Below, one piece after another: positions 1 to 7,211 of a DNA stretch of 64,000 nucleotides (position 1 is its first letter; the number at the start of each line of letters is the position of its first letter). The DNA comes from Pirellulales bacterium. GTDB lineage: Bacteria; Planctomycetota; Planctomycetia; Pirellulales; JAEUIK01. The stretch is taken from positions 186,001-250,000 of the forward strand of contig JAHBXR010000001.1 in NCBI GenBank assembly GCA_019636335.1. Reading direction: 5' to 3'. The position numbers were made by a program, and so were the translations under genes. A model generated the notes under the pieces. The model was not told where the DNA came from and searched no databases. It saw only the letters and a list, made by a program, of their open reading frames with translations.

Positions 1-948
1 GAGATGTCGGCGCTGCACTTTGCCGTACGCGTTGATCGCAACGGTTGCCAGCTTTCGGATTTGCGCAGCGAACGCGGCACGTACGTCAACGGCCAGTCGG
101 TGCAGTCGGCTGCGCTCAGCGACGGCGACGAGATCACCGCGGGGCATTCCGTCCTCCGCGTGAGGATCGATGGCGTGCGTCCCGGTGAAGAAGTCGTCGC
201 GTCGCAGCCGACGATCCGGCACGCGGGCGCCAAAGTCGAGGTAGCGCCGGTCCGGCCTGCCACGCCGGTGCGTGTGACGAGTCCGCCTTCCAGGCCAGCG
301 CCGGCGGCAGCCGACCATCAACGTATCCCCTACACGGCACAGAGTTGCGGATCGGGCCTGTCGCTGTTGGCGGGAGTCGATCCGGCCGAGGATCCCGTCC
401 GCGTGGTGCGCCGCTTGGGACGTGCCGCGGCGTTGTACGCGGTGCTCGATGTGCGCAAAGTCGATGTGACGTTGCCATCGGACGTCGCGGCGCCGCTGTA
501 CCTGCTCGAGTGGCTGCCCGAGCTGTCGCAGCCGATGATTTCGCCCGTCGTGCTGCGACCGGGCGAAACGCAGGAGCTGCCGGCCGTCGTCGCCGGCGCC
601 TGGGGCAAGGATGGTTTGGTTTGTTTTCTGACGGGCATGGACCCCGCGGAAGCCGTGCTGCGTCTGCGACGCGCGGCGCGATTCAATCCCACGACGGGAA
701 TCGAACAGAAAGACGAAACGGCGCTCTCGTTCTGGTGGCCCGACGTGATGCGTCTGGTGCTGACGCACACGCCGGCGGCCAACGTGCAGTATTTGATCGA
801 AGGTTTTGAAGCCGTGCTGCTGGAAGGACCCGGTGGACAGGGCTGGCAACTGTTTGCCACCCCAGATTTCGCCGGACGCGTCGACGCCCTGGGCTTCGAG
901 CTCGTGGAACCGCCGGCGCCGCAGAATGAACCCAAGGCGGACGAATAG
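1..948 (+). CDS. FHA domain protein with C-terminal DUF4123-like domain (5' truncated)
   Basis: The reading frame is open to the left edge, and the first Met visible lies inside an FHA fold, so the N-terminus is outside the window. Seen: the end of an FHA domain in the first ~55 residues (SALHF, then ERGTYVNGQ, then GDEI), a Pro/Ala-rich linker (~80-105), and a ~200-residue C-terminal part with the DUF4123 pattern (LYAVLD near the start, then WGKDGLV, LRRAARF and a W-W-P-D motif). FHA domains bind phosphothreonine and are common in T6SS clusters (Fha/TagH). DUF4123 proteins are adaptors that load effectors onto VgrG or PAAR. The fusion suggests a regulatory or docking protein for the cargo modules immediately downstream. 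The PAAR gene follows after 34 bp, so co-transcription is likely. Confidence 0.75.
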   Translation, partial: EMSALHFAVRVDRNGCQLSDLRSERGTYVNGQSVQSAALSDGDEITAGHSVLRVRIDGVRPGEEVVASQPTIRHAGAKVEVAPVRPATPVRVTSPPSRPAPAAADHQRIPYTAQSCGSGLSLLAGVDPAEDPVRVVRRLGRAAALYAVLDVRKVDVTLPSDVAAPLYLLEWLPELSQPMISPVVLRPGETQELPAVVAGAWGKDGLVCFLTGMDPAEAVLRLRRAARFNPTTGIEQKDETALSFWWPDVMRLVLTHTPAANVQYLIEGFEAVLLEGPGGQGWQLFATPDFAGRVDALGFELVEPPAPQNEPKADE

Positions 949-982
949 AGAACGTTCGAGCTATTTCGCAAGGGAACACTCG

Positions 983-1276
983 ATGCCCCCTGCTTCGCGC
1001 GTTGGCGACATGCACGTCTGCCCGATGGTGACGGGCCTGGTGCCGCACATCGGTGGCCCGGTCTTGCCACCTGGCTGCCCGACGGTGCTCATTGGCGGCA
1101 TGCCGGCGGCGCGCGTGACCGACATGTGCGTCTGCGTGGGGCCGCCGGACATGATCGCCAAGGGATCCCCCACGGTCTTGATCGGCGGACTCATGGCCGC
1201 CCGCATCGGGGACATGACCGTGCATGGCGGAGTGCTGGTGATGGGATTTCCCACGGTCATCATTGGCGAGGTCGGC
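983..1276 (+). repeat. direct repeat copy 1 covering the PAAR domain
   Basis: About 294 bp almost identical to 3822-4115 (offset 2839). Differences are confined to a G/C change near 1153 and a cluster around 1184-1202; the sequence on both sides is identical. Flanking DNA is unrelated. Confidence 0.9.
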
Positions 1277-1330
1277 AGCGGCATGAGCCAGGCAAAGAAG
1301 GCCGGGGTGCCATTTAAGGAGCTTTGCTAG
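983..1330 (+). CDS. PAAR-domain T6SS spike tip protein, module 1
   Basis: A 115-residue protein made almost entirely of a PAAR domain: PPASRVGDMHVCP at the start, then repeated GCPTVLIGG, PAARVTD and GSPTVLIGG turns. PAAR proteins form the sharp cone on VgrG at the tip of the T6SS tube and carry effectors non-covalently or by fusion. Here there is no toxin extension, only ~15 extra residues (SQAKKAGVPFKEL), so cargo must be attached by an adaptor. The ATG at 983 follows an AGGGA element. The longer frame starting at 806 overlaps the upstream gene and is not needed. The first ~294 bp are nearly identical to the PAAR gene at 3822. Confidence 0.93.
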   Translation: MPPASRVGDMHVCPMVTGLVPHIGGPVLPPGCPTVLIGGMPAARVTDMCVCVGPPDMIAKGSPTVLIGGLMAARIGDMTVHGGVLVMGFPTVIIGEVGSGMSQAKKAGVPFKELC

Positions 1331-1370
1331 CCGGCGGTAACCGCAGTATGACCAGCGATGGGAGTGGTGC

Positions 1371-1874
1371 ATGCTCGTACGACGCGATATTTCGATGGAC
1401 GAGCTCCGTGTGAAATGCACGCAGGCCGAGTCGGGCATGCTCGCCGTGCTCGATGCTTGTGATGAGCCACGCGTGCCCAGCATGTTGCGGCCATTGACGC
1501 CGAGCGTAAGCTGCCTCTATCAGGGCGATGCCGAGATCAATTTCGGTCACGAGGCTCCCTATTTAGCTTACGCGACTCCGGCCTTGTTTGATTGGGTATA
1601 CGAGAATCTGTGGCTAGCCCCCTGGGGAATCTTACTGGCTTCGTCCTCGACATTCAGCGAAGTCCGACAGCATCTGCGACGGTATGTCTTGGTCAAGAAC
1701 GCGCAAGGAAGTGAGATGTTCTTTCGGTTTTACGACCCACGTGTCCTGCCGATGTTCTTGCCTACCTGTCCGGCCAGTGAGGCAGCAAAGTTCTTCGGTC
1801 CGATCGACCAGTTCTACGTGACGCGTCGAGACGGAACGTTGGAATCGTTGGCGTGGGATTCGGCATCCAGATGA
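1371..1874 (+). CDS. DUF4123 effector-loading adaptor, module 1
   Basis: A 167-residue protein with the full DUF4123 signature: LAVLDACDEP near residue 25, APYLAY (~65), PWGILLAS (~85), LRRYVLV (~105), FRFYDPRVLP (~120) and FFGPI (~145). DUF4123 proteins (TEC/TAP-type chaperones) recruit a cognate effector to VgrG or PAAR. The position between a PAAR and a toxin gene fits that role. It lies 40 bp after the PAAR gene and its end overlaps the preferred frame region of the next gene only if a far upstream start is used. It is clearly paralogous to the protein at 4234-4764, but diverged, consistent with specificity for a different toxin. Confidence 0.88.
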   Translation: MLVRRDISMDELRVKCTQAESGMLAVLDACDEPRVPSMLRPLTPSVSCLYQGDAEINFGHEAPYLAYATPALFDWVYENLWLAPWGILLASSSTFSEVRQHLRRYVLVKNAQGSEMFFRFYDPRVLPMFLPTCPASEAAKFFGPIDQFYVTRRDGTLESLAWDSASR

Positions 1875-1906
1875 GCAGATGCTCAGAAGGCAGGGGGTGT
1901 GCCACG

Positions 1907-2281
1907 ATGGAACTCAGCGAACAGCAATCCGCCGCGCTGAAAGTTGAAGCACAAAAAGCCTTTGAAACGCGCGCGGCGTCCGATGTGCGCCAGCATATAC
2001 CGCCACGAGAGACGGCGCATCTCAGCGAGACGGAGTTGTTGGCACGCGTCAGTCGCGCGGCCCGCCGTGCCAGACAGCACGGGCTGGAAACGCAACGACA
2101 GGCCATTGGCTACATCTACACTTCGTTCCTCCTGGGAGAAAACTTCGAATCGCATCCCGACTGTGCGTGGGCAAAGGAGGTATTGGCCAGCACCAACTTG
2201 TCTCCTACCGACAAGTCGAATCTGCTCGTGGCGACTTCGTGCAGTGTCTACGCCGAGCGTCAGCCAGACCGGGATGGCTAA
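1907..2281 (+). CDS. small helical partner protein of the T6SS cargo module 1
   Basis: A 124-residue, mostly alpha-helical soluble protein without a named function. The ATG at 1907 follows a purine-rich AGGCAGGGGG stretch; an upstream in-frame start at 1853 would overlap the adaptor gene. It shares with the module-2 protein at 4769 the block HGLETQ, QA(I/V), YI.T.FLLG..FE and a W-A motif. Small proteins of this kind are often encoded next to DUF4123 genes in T6SS loci of Proteobacteria (recalled from family knowledge, not searched). It could be a second chaperone or a subunit that bridges adaptor and effector. It ends 2 bp before the toxin gene start, suggesting translational coupling. Confidence 0.72.
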   Translation: MELSEQQSAALKVEAQKAFETRAASDVRQHIPPRETAHLSETELLARVSRAARRARQHGLETQRQAIGYIYTSFLLGENFESHPDCAWAKEVLASTNLSPTDKSNLLVATSCSVYAERQPDRDG

Positions 2282-2283
2282 CT

Positions 2284-3291
2284 ATGGGAAAAATGCTGCA
2301 AGGTAGCGTATCGGTTGACGATGTTGGCAGCCTCCACGATGGTCTTGCCGACAGCATGGACGGCTATAGTGACACGGCGAAGACCGACGACTTCTGCCTG
2401 GGTTGTTTCCTCAAGGGGTTCGCCGAAGGAGCAGTTATCAGCCTGGTCGCCGTCGCGGCAATCGCGGCGGCGCCTGCCTGGCTTGCCATCACGTTGACCG
2501 TGGGACTGGCTGCCTACGGAGCGTACGGTCTCTCGCAAATCGCTGCGAACTGGGATCAATACGATGGCAATCAAAAGAGCGAAATCGCGGGCGGCATGCT
2601 GGGGGGATTGGTAGGCCGGTTTGGCCCCCGTATTCCACCCAAGCCCTTGAACATTCCTGGGATCAAGCTGCTGGCGACGCCCGATGGCCAGGTCGTGCCC
2701 GTCGTCGTCAGCACGTCTGCCACGGTGCCGTTGCAAGGAGGCGCGAGCATCGTCGGTGCCGGCGCCGGCGCGGGAACCGCCGTCATGATGACCACGGGCG
2801 GAGGTGGCAATGGCAACGATGATGATGAGAACAACAGCAATGATTCGAATGCGAACGCATCGAACAATACGGTGCAGCCGAGCGGCGCCCAGGGCGGCAA
2901 GCCGAGTGGGAGACCGACGAAAGTCGAGGGAGACGCCGCGACGCAGCGATCGCTGCAGCGCGAAAACGAGGCTGCCAACGCCTTGGCCGATGAGGGCTAC
3001 AATATTGAACAGAACCCACCCGCGAAGCCCAACGGCAGTCGCCCCGACTATCGCATCGAAGGAGAGTATTTCGATGCGTATTCGCCGGGGGCCACTAAGT
3101 CTCCGCGAGGTATTTGGAGCGAAGTCGAGGGCAAAGTGGCCAAGGGCCAAGCGGACCGAATCGTCCTCAATCTCGATGACTGGGGGGGCGATATGGCGGC
3201 ACTGGAGAAGCAGTTTTCCGATTGGCCGATTGCCGATCTTCAAGAGATCAAGATCGTGCGGGGTGGGAAAGTAACTCAGTTTTTTCCTTAA
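2284..3291 (+). CDS. T6SS effector with CdiA-type C-terminal tRNase domain
   Basis: A 335-residue modular toxin. The ATG at 2284 is chosen because it directly follows the upstream stop. Residues ~35-85 contain two hydrophobic helices (ISLVAVAAIAAAPAWLAI and TLTVGLAAYGAYGL), as in many T6SS effectors that cross an inner membrane. A Gly/Ala segment and a strongly Asn/Asp/Ser-rich linker (~170-195) follow. Residues ~226-335 match the CdiA C-terminal tRNase domain of contact-dependent inhibition toxins: ENEAA, GYNIEQNP, RPDYRIEG, FDAYSP, KGQADRIVLNLDDW and WPI..L.EI. That family is a BECR-fold tRNA nuclease that acts in the target cytoplasm. There is no PAAR or VgrG domain, so delivery presumably uses the upstream PAAR/DUF4123 pair. 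Confidence 0.85.
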   Translation: MGKMLQGSVSVDDVGSLHDGLADSMDGYSDTAKTDDFCLGCFLKGFAEGAVISLVAVAAIAAAPAWLAITLTVGLAAYGAYGLSQIAANWDQYDGNQKSEIAGGMLGGLVGRFGPRIPPKPLNIPGIKLLATPDGQVVPVVVSTSATVPLQGGASIVGAGAGAGTAVMMTTGGGGNGNDDDENNSNDSNANASNNTVQPSGAQGGKPSGRPTKVEGDAATQRSLQRENEAANALADEGYNIEQNPPAKPNGSRPDYRIEGEYFDAYSPGATKSPRGIWSEVEGKVAKGQADRIVLNLDDWGGDMAALEKQFSDWPIADLQEIKIVRGGKVTQFFP

Positions 3292-3306
3292 ATGGCAGGC
3301 TGACCG

Positions 3307-3747
3307 ATGTCGTTGGATTTCACCCTCTATCTCGCTTCGACTCGTACGCCAGAGCAGGTACTGCTGGCGATCGCCAACGAGAATGGGCTCGTAAGCGCGG
3401 CCCAAAACAAAGTCGGGCGAGGAGTTGTCGTCTCGGCCGGCCCCGTTCATCCCGTAACGCGTGCGATGGTGGAAGACTGCTACCAGTTTGCCCCCACGGT
3501 TTCCCTCCTGTTTACTGTCGATAAGTTCGAGAAGAGGGATACGGGCATGGAGTTTGTCGTCTTCGGCAGCATTCGACTGGTGGAGCAGGAACGCAGTCTG
3601 GCCTTGCTGAATTCCAGTCACGATGGCGTCCTCTTTACCTGGAAGAACGGACTGCGCGCGAATCGCAATTCGCTCTTCTGGACACCGGGTAGAATTGCAA
3701 AAATTGATGTGCCGTACGTCCTGGAGTCTCTGCCTGATTTGGAGTAA
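3307..3747 (+). CDS. probable immunity protein for the tRNase effector
   Basis: A 146-residue soluble protein starting 15 bp after the toxin stop, the standard place for a cognate immunity gene. The N-terminus (LDFTLYLAS, TPEQVLLAI) resembles the SitI3-type immunity family known from Myxococcus exchange toxins, but this is a weak memory-based match. No signal peptide or membrane segment is visible, as expected for an inhibitor of a cytoplasmic tRNase. Codon use and base composition look less GC-rich than in the apparatus genes, suggesting that toxin and immunity arrived together. The function is inferred mainly from position. Confidence 0.6.
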   Translation: MSLDFTLYLASTRTPEQVLLAIANENGLVSAAQNKVGRGVVVSAGPVHPVTRAMVEDCYQFAPTVSLLFTVDKFEKRDTGMEFVVFGSIRLVEQERSLALLNSSHDGVLFTWKNGLRANRNSLFWTPGRIAKIDVPYVLESLPDLE

Positions 3748-3821
3748 ACAGCCGTCGGGCCACTCACCGCAGTCTAGTTGGCTGTCTGTTTCTAGAGCAT
3801 CTCAACGAATCAGGAGTATCC

Positions 3822-4115
3822 ATGCCCCCTGCTTCGCGCGTTGGCGACATGCACGTCTGCCCGATGGTGACGGGCCTGGTGCCGCACATCGGTGGCCCGG
3901 TCTTGCCACCTGGCTGCCCGACGGTGCTCATTGGCGGCATGCCGGCGGCGCGCGTGACCGACATGTGCGTCTGCGTGGGGCCGCCCGACATGATCGCCAA
4001 GGGATCCCCCACGGTGTTAATCGGTGGCTTGATGGCGGCGCGCATCGGGGACATGACCGTGCATGGCGGAGTGCTGGTGATGGGATTTCCCACGGTCATC
4101 ATTGGCGAGGTCGGC
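3822..4115 (+). repeat. direct repeat copy 2 covering the PAAR domain
   Basis: Second copy of the PAAR-coding direct repeat, matching 983-1276. The mismatches are mostly synonymous and cluster in one ~20 bp tract, the pattern expected from recent duplication or gene conversion. Confidence 0.9.
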
Positions 4116-4190
4116 ATGGGCGGAGCTGGCTCTCCGAAGTGCGATTGCATGGCCCAAGCCAAGCAGTCTGGGGCGGGCGTGTGCGCTTGA
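3822..4190 (+). CDS. PAAR-domain T6SS spike tip protein, module 2
   Basis: A 122-residue PAAR protein. Residues 1-98 have the same sequence as the module-1 PAAR; only the C-terminal tail differs (MGGAGSPKCDC, then AKQSGAGVCA). The start has a good AGGAG ribosome site 6 nt upstream. The distinct tail, placed after a conserved cone, may be the part that distinguishes which adaptor/effector pair docks. It lies 74 bp after the immunity gene of module 1 and 43 bp before the next DUF4123 gene. Confidence 0.93.
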   Translation: MPPASRVGDMHVCPMVTGLVPHIGGPVLPPGCPTVLIGGMPAARVTDMCVCVGPPDMIAKGSPTVLIGGLMAARIGDMTVHGGVLVMGFPTVIIGEVGMGGAGSPKCDCMAQAKQSGAGVCA

Positions 4191-4233
4191 TACGCAGGAA
4201 CCGAAAGTCACGGGCTAAAACACAGTTTGATTC

Positions 4234-4764
4234 ATGAGCGCGATCCTCACCGTTCCGATGACGGTCGAACATTTGTCGCAGATGCTCGCTGCTGCGTCGG
4301 AATCGCTCTACGCGGTGATCGATGCCTGCGACGAGCCGACGGTGCCGCCACGGATGTGGTCGCTCGAAGGTCGTGCCGTGAGCCTGTACCGTGGCACGGC
4401 CGACGAAGAGCTATGGTCGATCGCCCCCTACCTGGTCCAGGTTGATGGTGAGCTGCTGGCGTGGATCCTCGAGTGTCTGGCCGAACGTCCGTGGGGATTC
4501 TTCGCCGAGGCCACCGTGGACTTGCACGAGTTGCGGCAGCATTTTCGCCGCTTTCTTACGGTCGAGGATCCGGAAGGAAAGAGGGTCTACTTCCGCTTTT
4601 ACGATCCGCGCGTGCTACCACGTTTTCTCTCAGTCTGCACGGCGGAGGAAGCCGCACGGTTCTTTGGACCGATCTCGCGGCTCATCGTGAACGGTGGTGG
4701 CCAGTGGCAATCGATCCACCGCGCCGCGGCGACTGCTCGTCCCGCACAATCGCTTTCGAGATAG
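4234..4764 (+). CDS. DUF4123 effector-loading adaptor, module 2
   Basis: A 176-residue protein with DUF4123 motifs: LYAVIDACDEP (~25), a YRGT turn, IAPYLVQ (~65), PWGFFAEA (~88), LRQHFRRFL (~100), FRFYDPRVLPRFL (~120) and FFGPI (~145). It is a paralogue of the protein at 1371-1874, sharing DACDEP, the FRFYDPRVLP core and FFGPI. The adaptor role is known for the family; its partner is inferred to be the effector encoded at 5146. The downstream gene begins 4 bp after this stop. Confidence 0.88.
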   Translation: MSAILTVPMTVEHLSQMLAAASESLYAVIDACDEPTVPPRMWSLEGRAVSLYRGTADEELWSIAPYLVQVDGELLAWILECLAERPWGFFAEATVDLHELRQHFRRFLTVEDPEGKRVYFRFYDPRVLPRFLSVCTAEEAARFFGPISRLIVNGGGQWQSIHRAAATARPAQSLSR

Positions 4765-4768
4765 CAAC

Positions 4769-5149
4769 ATGTTTCGACTCCGTCCCGAGCACATGCAGGC
4801 GATGTCCCAGGTCGTGCGCGAGCTTTTCGACGAGCGCGTCATGGCCCATTTGCGCGAAGACTTGCCGGAGATCGTCGAAGGGCTCAGCGATGATGAACTA
4901 CGCCCCCGCATCGAACGCGCTCGCCGGCGCGCCAAGCAACATGGCCTGGAAACGCAGCAGCAGGCGGTGAGCTATATCGATACTTGTTTCTTGCTCGGGG
5001 ACGATTTCGAGCAGGATCGCCGCCATCTGTGGGCAGCGAGATTGCTGCGCGATGATTCTCGCTCCCCGGCGGAAAAGGCAGACGAATTGCTCCTGCGCGC
5101 TGAAAGCTACTACCAGCAGCACGGCGCTACGAAAGGGGGTGCGCCATGA
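4769..5149 (+). CDS. small helical partner protein of the T6SS cargo module 2
   Basis: A 126-residue, Arg/Glu-rich helical protein (FRLRPEHMQAM, DERVMAHLREDLPEI, RIERARRRAKQHGLETQ, YIDTCFLLGDDFE). It is the paralogue of 1907-2281, sharing the HGLETQ...FLLG..FE block and a following W-A. The ATG at 4769 is chosen because it directly follows the adaptor stop; the frame also opens upstream at 4694 inside the adaptor gene. Its stop overlaps the next start in an ATGA, so it is translationally coupled to the effector gene. No known catalytic motif is visible. A chaperone or docking role is inferred from the conserved gene order. Confidence 0.72.
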   Translation: MFRLRPEHMQAMSQVVRELFDERVMAHLREDLPEIVEGLSDDELRPRIERARRRAKQHGLETQQQAVSYIDTCFLLGDDFEQDRRHLWAARLLRDDSRSPAEKADELLLRAESYYQQHGATKGGAP

Positions 5150-5616
5150 GCGACGGTCAGGGAGGAACCAAGCTTCTCAAGGGCAACCTGCAGAAGAACG
5201 TCAAAGAGAAGTTCTCGAACAAGAACAAGCCGGACGACGCCAAGCAGAAGTGCTTCGTATCGTCGGACGAGTTCTTCAAAGACTATCAAGAGGTTCCCAA
5301 GAAGAAACCGAACACGTTCAAGGAATTGGCACGCCCCGATTCGATGAAGGGGAGCGTGTGGACTTTATCGCCCGGACGCGCATGCTTCGACTGGCCGGGG
5401 CTGCGCACCGGCACGCTGGAGCGGGCTCAAATACCGCTCAATTCGTCCCTTCAGCCCGGCGATGTCGCTTCCTGGGGATTTCCGAACGTGCATTTCGCCG
5501 TCTATGAAGGCAAGGGCCTGTTTTCACAGTTGGATGGCACGGATTCGAACGTCGAATTCATCAAGAAGGATGATCTCTACAAGCAGCGTGGCAACCCCCT
5601 CAGCATCTTGCGCTGA
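5146..5616 (+). CDS. putative T6SS effector, possibly an NlpC/P60- or CHAP-like hydrolase
   Basis: A 156-residue protein in the effector position of module 2, overlapping the preceding gene by ATGA. The N-terminal third is Lys/Asn-rich (KNKPDDAKQK). The rest has a Cys within GRACFDWPGL (~86), then LQPGDVASWGFPNVHFAVYEG (~115-135). This spacing of Cys, a GD turn and a His followed by a beta hairpin resembles NlpC/P60 and CHAP peptidoglycan amidases, of which the small Tae effectors are examples. The assignment is an inference from pattern only. There is no signal peptide. Only 41 bp separate it from the convergent gene, so no immunity gene follows it here. Confidence 0.5.
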   Translation: MSDGQGGTKLLKGNLQKNVKEKFSNKNKPDDAKQKCFVSSDEFFKDYQEVPKKKPNTFKELARPDSMKGSVWTLSPGRACFDWPGLRTGTLERAQIPLNSSLQPGDVASWGFPNVHFAVYEGKGLFSQLDGTDSNVEFIKKDDLYKQRGNPLSILR

Positions 5617-5657
5617 GGCCAGGCCGAGTTCGAGAAACAACTGGCGGCGATCATCCC

Positions 5658-7211
5658 TTACCCTAGTCGCAGGTGACGCATGAGCACGGCGTCTCGCCCC
5701 CGAATCGATTGCACGCTGGAAACGCCCGCCTCGCCGAGGCGATCTGCCGCGCGATCGCTCAGCAACGCTTCCGCGCACGGATAAACCACCGTCTCGCCAT
5801 CCTCTTTGTACGTGTAGAGCGGCAGGTCGCCGATTTCTCTTCCCTGCTCCGGCCGCATATTCCAGCCGTCGCGGGCGAAGGCTTCGCCTAGCGCCAACGC
5901 GCACAGGAAAGCCGAGTTTGCCCAGAGCAGGTCTTCGTGTGCCGGGCGGCCTGCGATTTCTTCGAACGCGAACGGCTGGATCGGACTGGTGCGCGGGCCG
6001 TAGGGCACTCGTACTAAAAAACGCGGCATGGCGAGCGAGACTCGTTTCGCTGCCGGCATGGCACGCAAGGCCTGCCAGGCCTCGGCGGCTTCGCCGGTGG
6101 TCTTTTTCCAATCGGCGGGGTCGGGCGTGTCGGCGAATGATTCGCAGCCGACGAGGCGCGAGTGTCCAGCGGCGAGAAACGGCGCGCCGGCTGCTGCGGC
6201 GATCTGTGCGAGGCGGCCGAGCAGTTCCGCGTCTTCGACCGTGTGGTCGAACGTGAAATTGCCGACGAGTGCTGCCCAGGGTTGCACGCCCGGCGTGTTG
6301 ATCGTTTGTTCGACGAGCAGGCGATACAAGCCCGAGTGGCTGAGGTCGTCCTGTGCGGCCAGATCAGCGGCGATCTCGGCGCGCGACAGGTCGAGTACGT
6401 AAAGCTGCAACTGCGCGTCGGTATCGAGCCGTCGTACCAGCAGGAACAAGGCTCGCCAGGCCGCTTCGAGTGCTTGAAACGTCGGTGCATGGAGCAATCT
6501 CCGCAGCGTTTCGCTCGTCGCGGCATCGACGATGCCGAGGAGTTCTTTCAACTCGGGGTCGGGCTTGGCCAGTGCATAGGGGGCCGCGATACTACGAATC
6601 AGCGCGTCCCAAGGGCCCGACGCCTTGGGTGCCGCAGCGCTAGGAGTATTGGCAGCCTGCTCGGTGGCCTCGAGTAGCGAGCCGAGCAGATTGTCTCCCA
6701 AGCTCGACGAAGTCGTCCTCTTGTCCGGGGCCGGAGCGGGGGAGTCTGCCGGCCGCGCGGTCGACGGAGAGGCAGCTTTGGCAGGACGCAGTTCGCCTGC
6801 GGCTTCAGCGAACGTCTTCGGATCCTGCAGCCGCCGGCGTAGCTGGCGCAACCTCGCGAAGATCTCTGCCTTCGGCACCAGGCGATCGGGATGAAAATCG
6901 TCGAGATCGGCGAACTCAAGATGGACACTCGCCGCGCCTTCGTCGGAGACGAGCTCCAGATCGAGTTGCGGCGCCAGCCGGGCCAGCACCTCATCAAAAT
7001 TGTCGCGATCGATGGCGATCGGCTTGCGCTTGGCAATCTCCGTGCCGCTTTCCTTGACGCCGCGATTCGCTCGACCACTGAAATCGCCGATCACGAGCAT
7101 GCGAAACGGACGCGAGCTTTGCGGTCGCGGTGCGGGGGCGGGCTCGGCGCCTTCCTCGAACGACGCCGCCAGATCGACACCGATCTTGCCAAACGAAAAC
7201 TTGGCACTCAT
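5658..7211 (-). CDS. T6SS sheath protein, TssB-like domain fused to TssC-like domain
   Basis: A 517-residue protein. Residues ~1-140 match TssB/VipA (KFSFG start, FRMLVIGDFSGR, KPIAIDRDNFDEVLARLAP, DLDDFHPDRL). After a Pro/Ala linker (~145-195), residues ~200-515 match the TssC/VipB N-terminal half (LLHAPTFQALEAAWRAL, LLVEQTINTPGVQPWAALVGNFTF, LGRLAQIAAAAGAPFLAA, MPRFLVRVPYG, WANSAFLCALALG). In canonical systems these are two proteins that polymerise into the contractile sheath. TssC normally has a further C-terminal region, which looks short here. It could be an accessory sheath or cap protein if canonical tssB and tssC exist elsewhere. It converges with the cargo module. Confidence 0.78.
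   Translation of the reverse strand: MSAKFSFGKIGVDLAASFEEGAEPAPAPRPQSSRPFRMLVIGDFSGRANRGVKESGTEIAKRKPIAIDRDNFDEVLARLAPQLDLELVSDEGAASVHLEFADLDDFHPDRLVPKAEIFARLRQLRRRLQDPKTFAEAAGELRPAKAASPSTARPADSPAPAPDKRTTSSSLGDNLLGSLLEATEQAANTPSAAAPKASGPWDALIRSIAAPYALAKPDPELKELLGIVDAATSETLRRLLHAPTFQALEAAWRALFLLVRRLDTDAQLQLYVLDLSRAEIAADLAAQDDLSHSGLYRLLVEQTINTPGVQPWAALVGNFTFDHTVEDAELLGRLAQIAAAAGAPFLAAGHSRLVGCESFADTPDPADWKKTTGEAAEAWQALRAMPAAKRVSLAMPRFLVRVPYGPRTSPIQPFAFEEIAGRPAHEDLLWANSAFLCALALGEAFARDGWNMRPEQGREIGDLPLYTYKEDGETVVYPCAEALLSDRAADRLGEAGVSSVQSIRGRDAVLMRHLRLG

Noticed and set aside
2278-3621. 447-residue minus-strand frame opposite the toxin and immunity genes
   Set aside because: The plus-strand genes have toxin motifs and correct gene order; this frame has no motifs.
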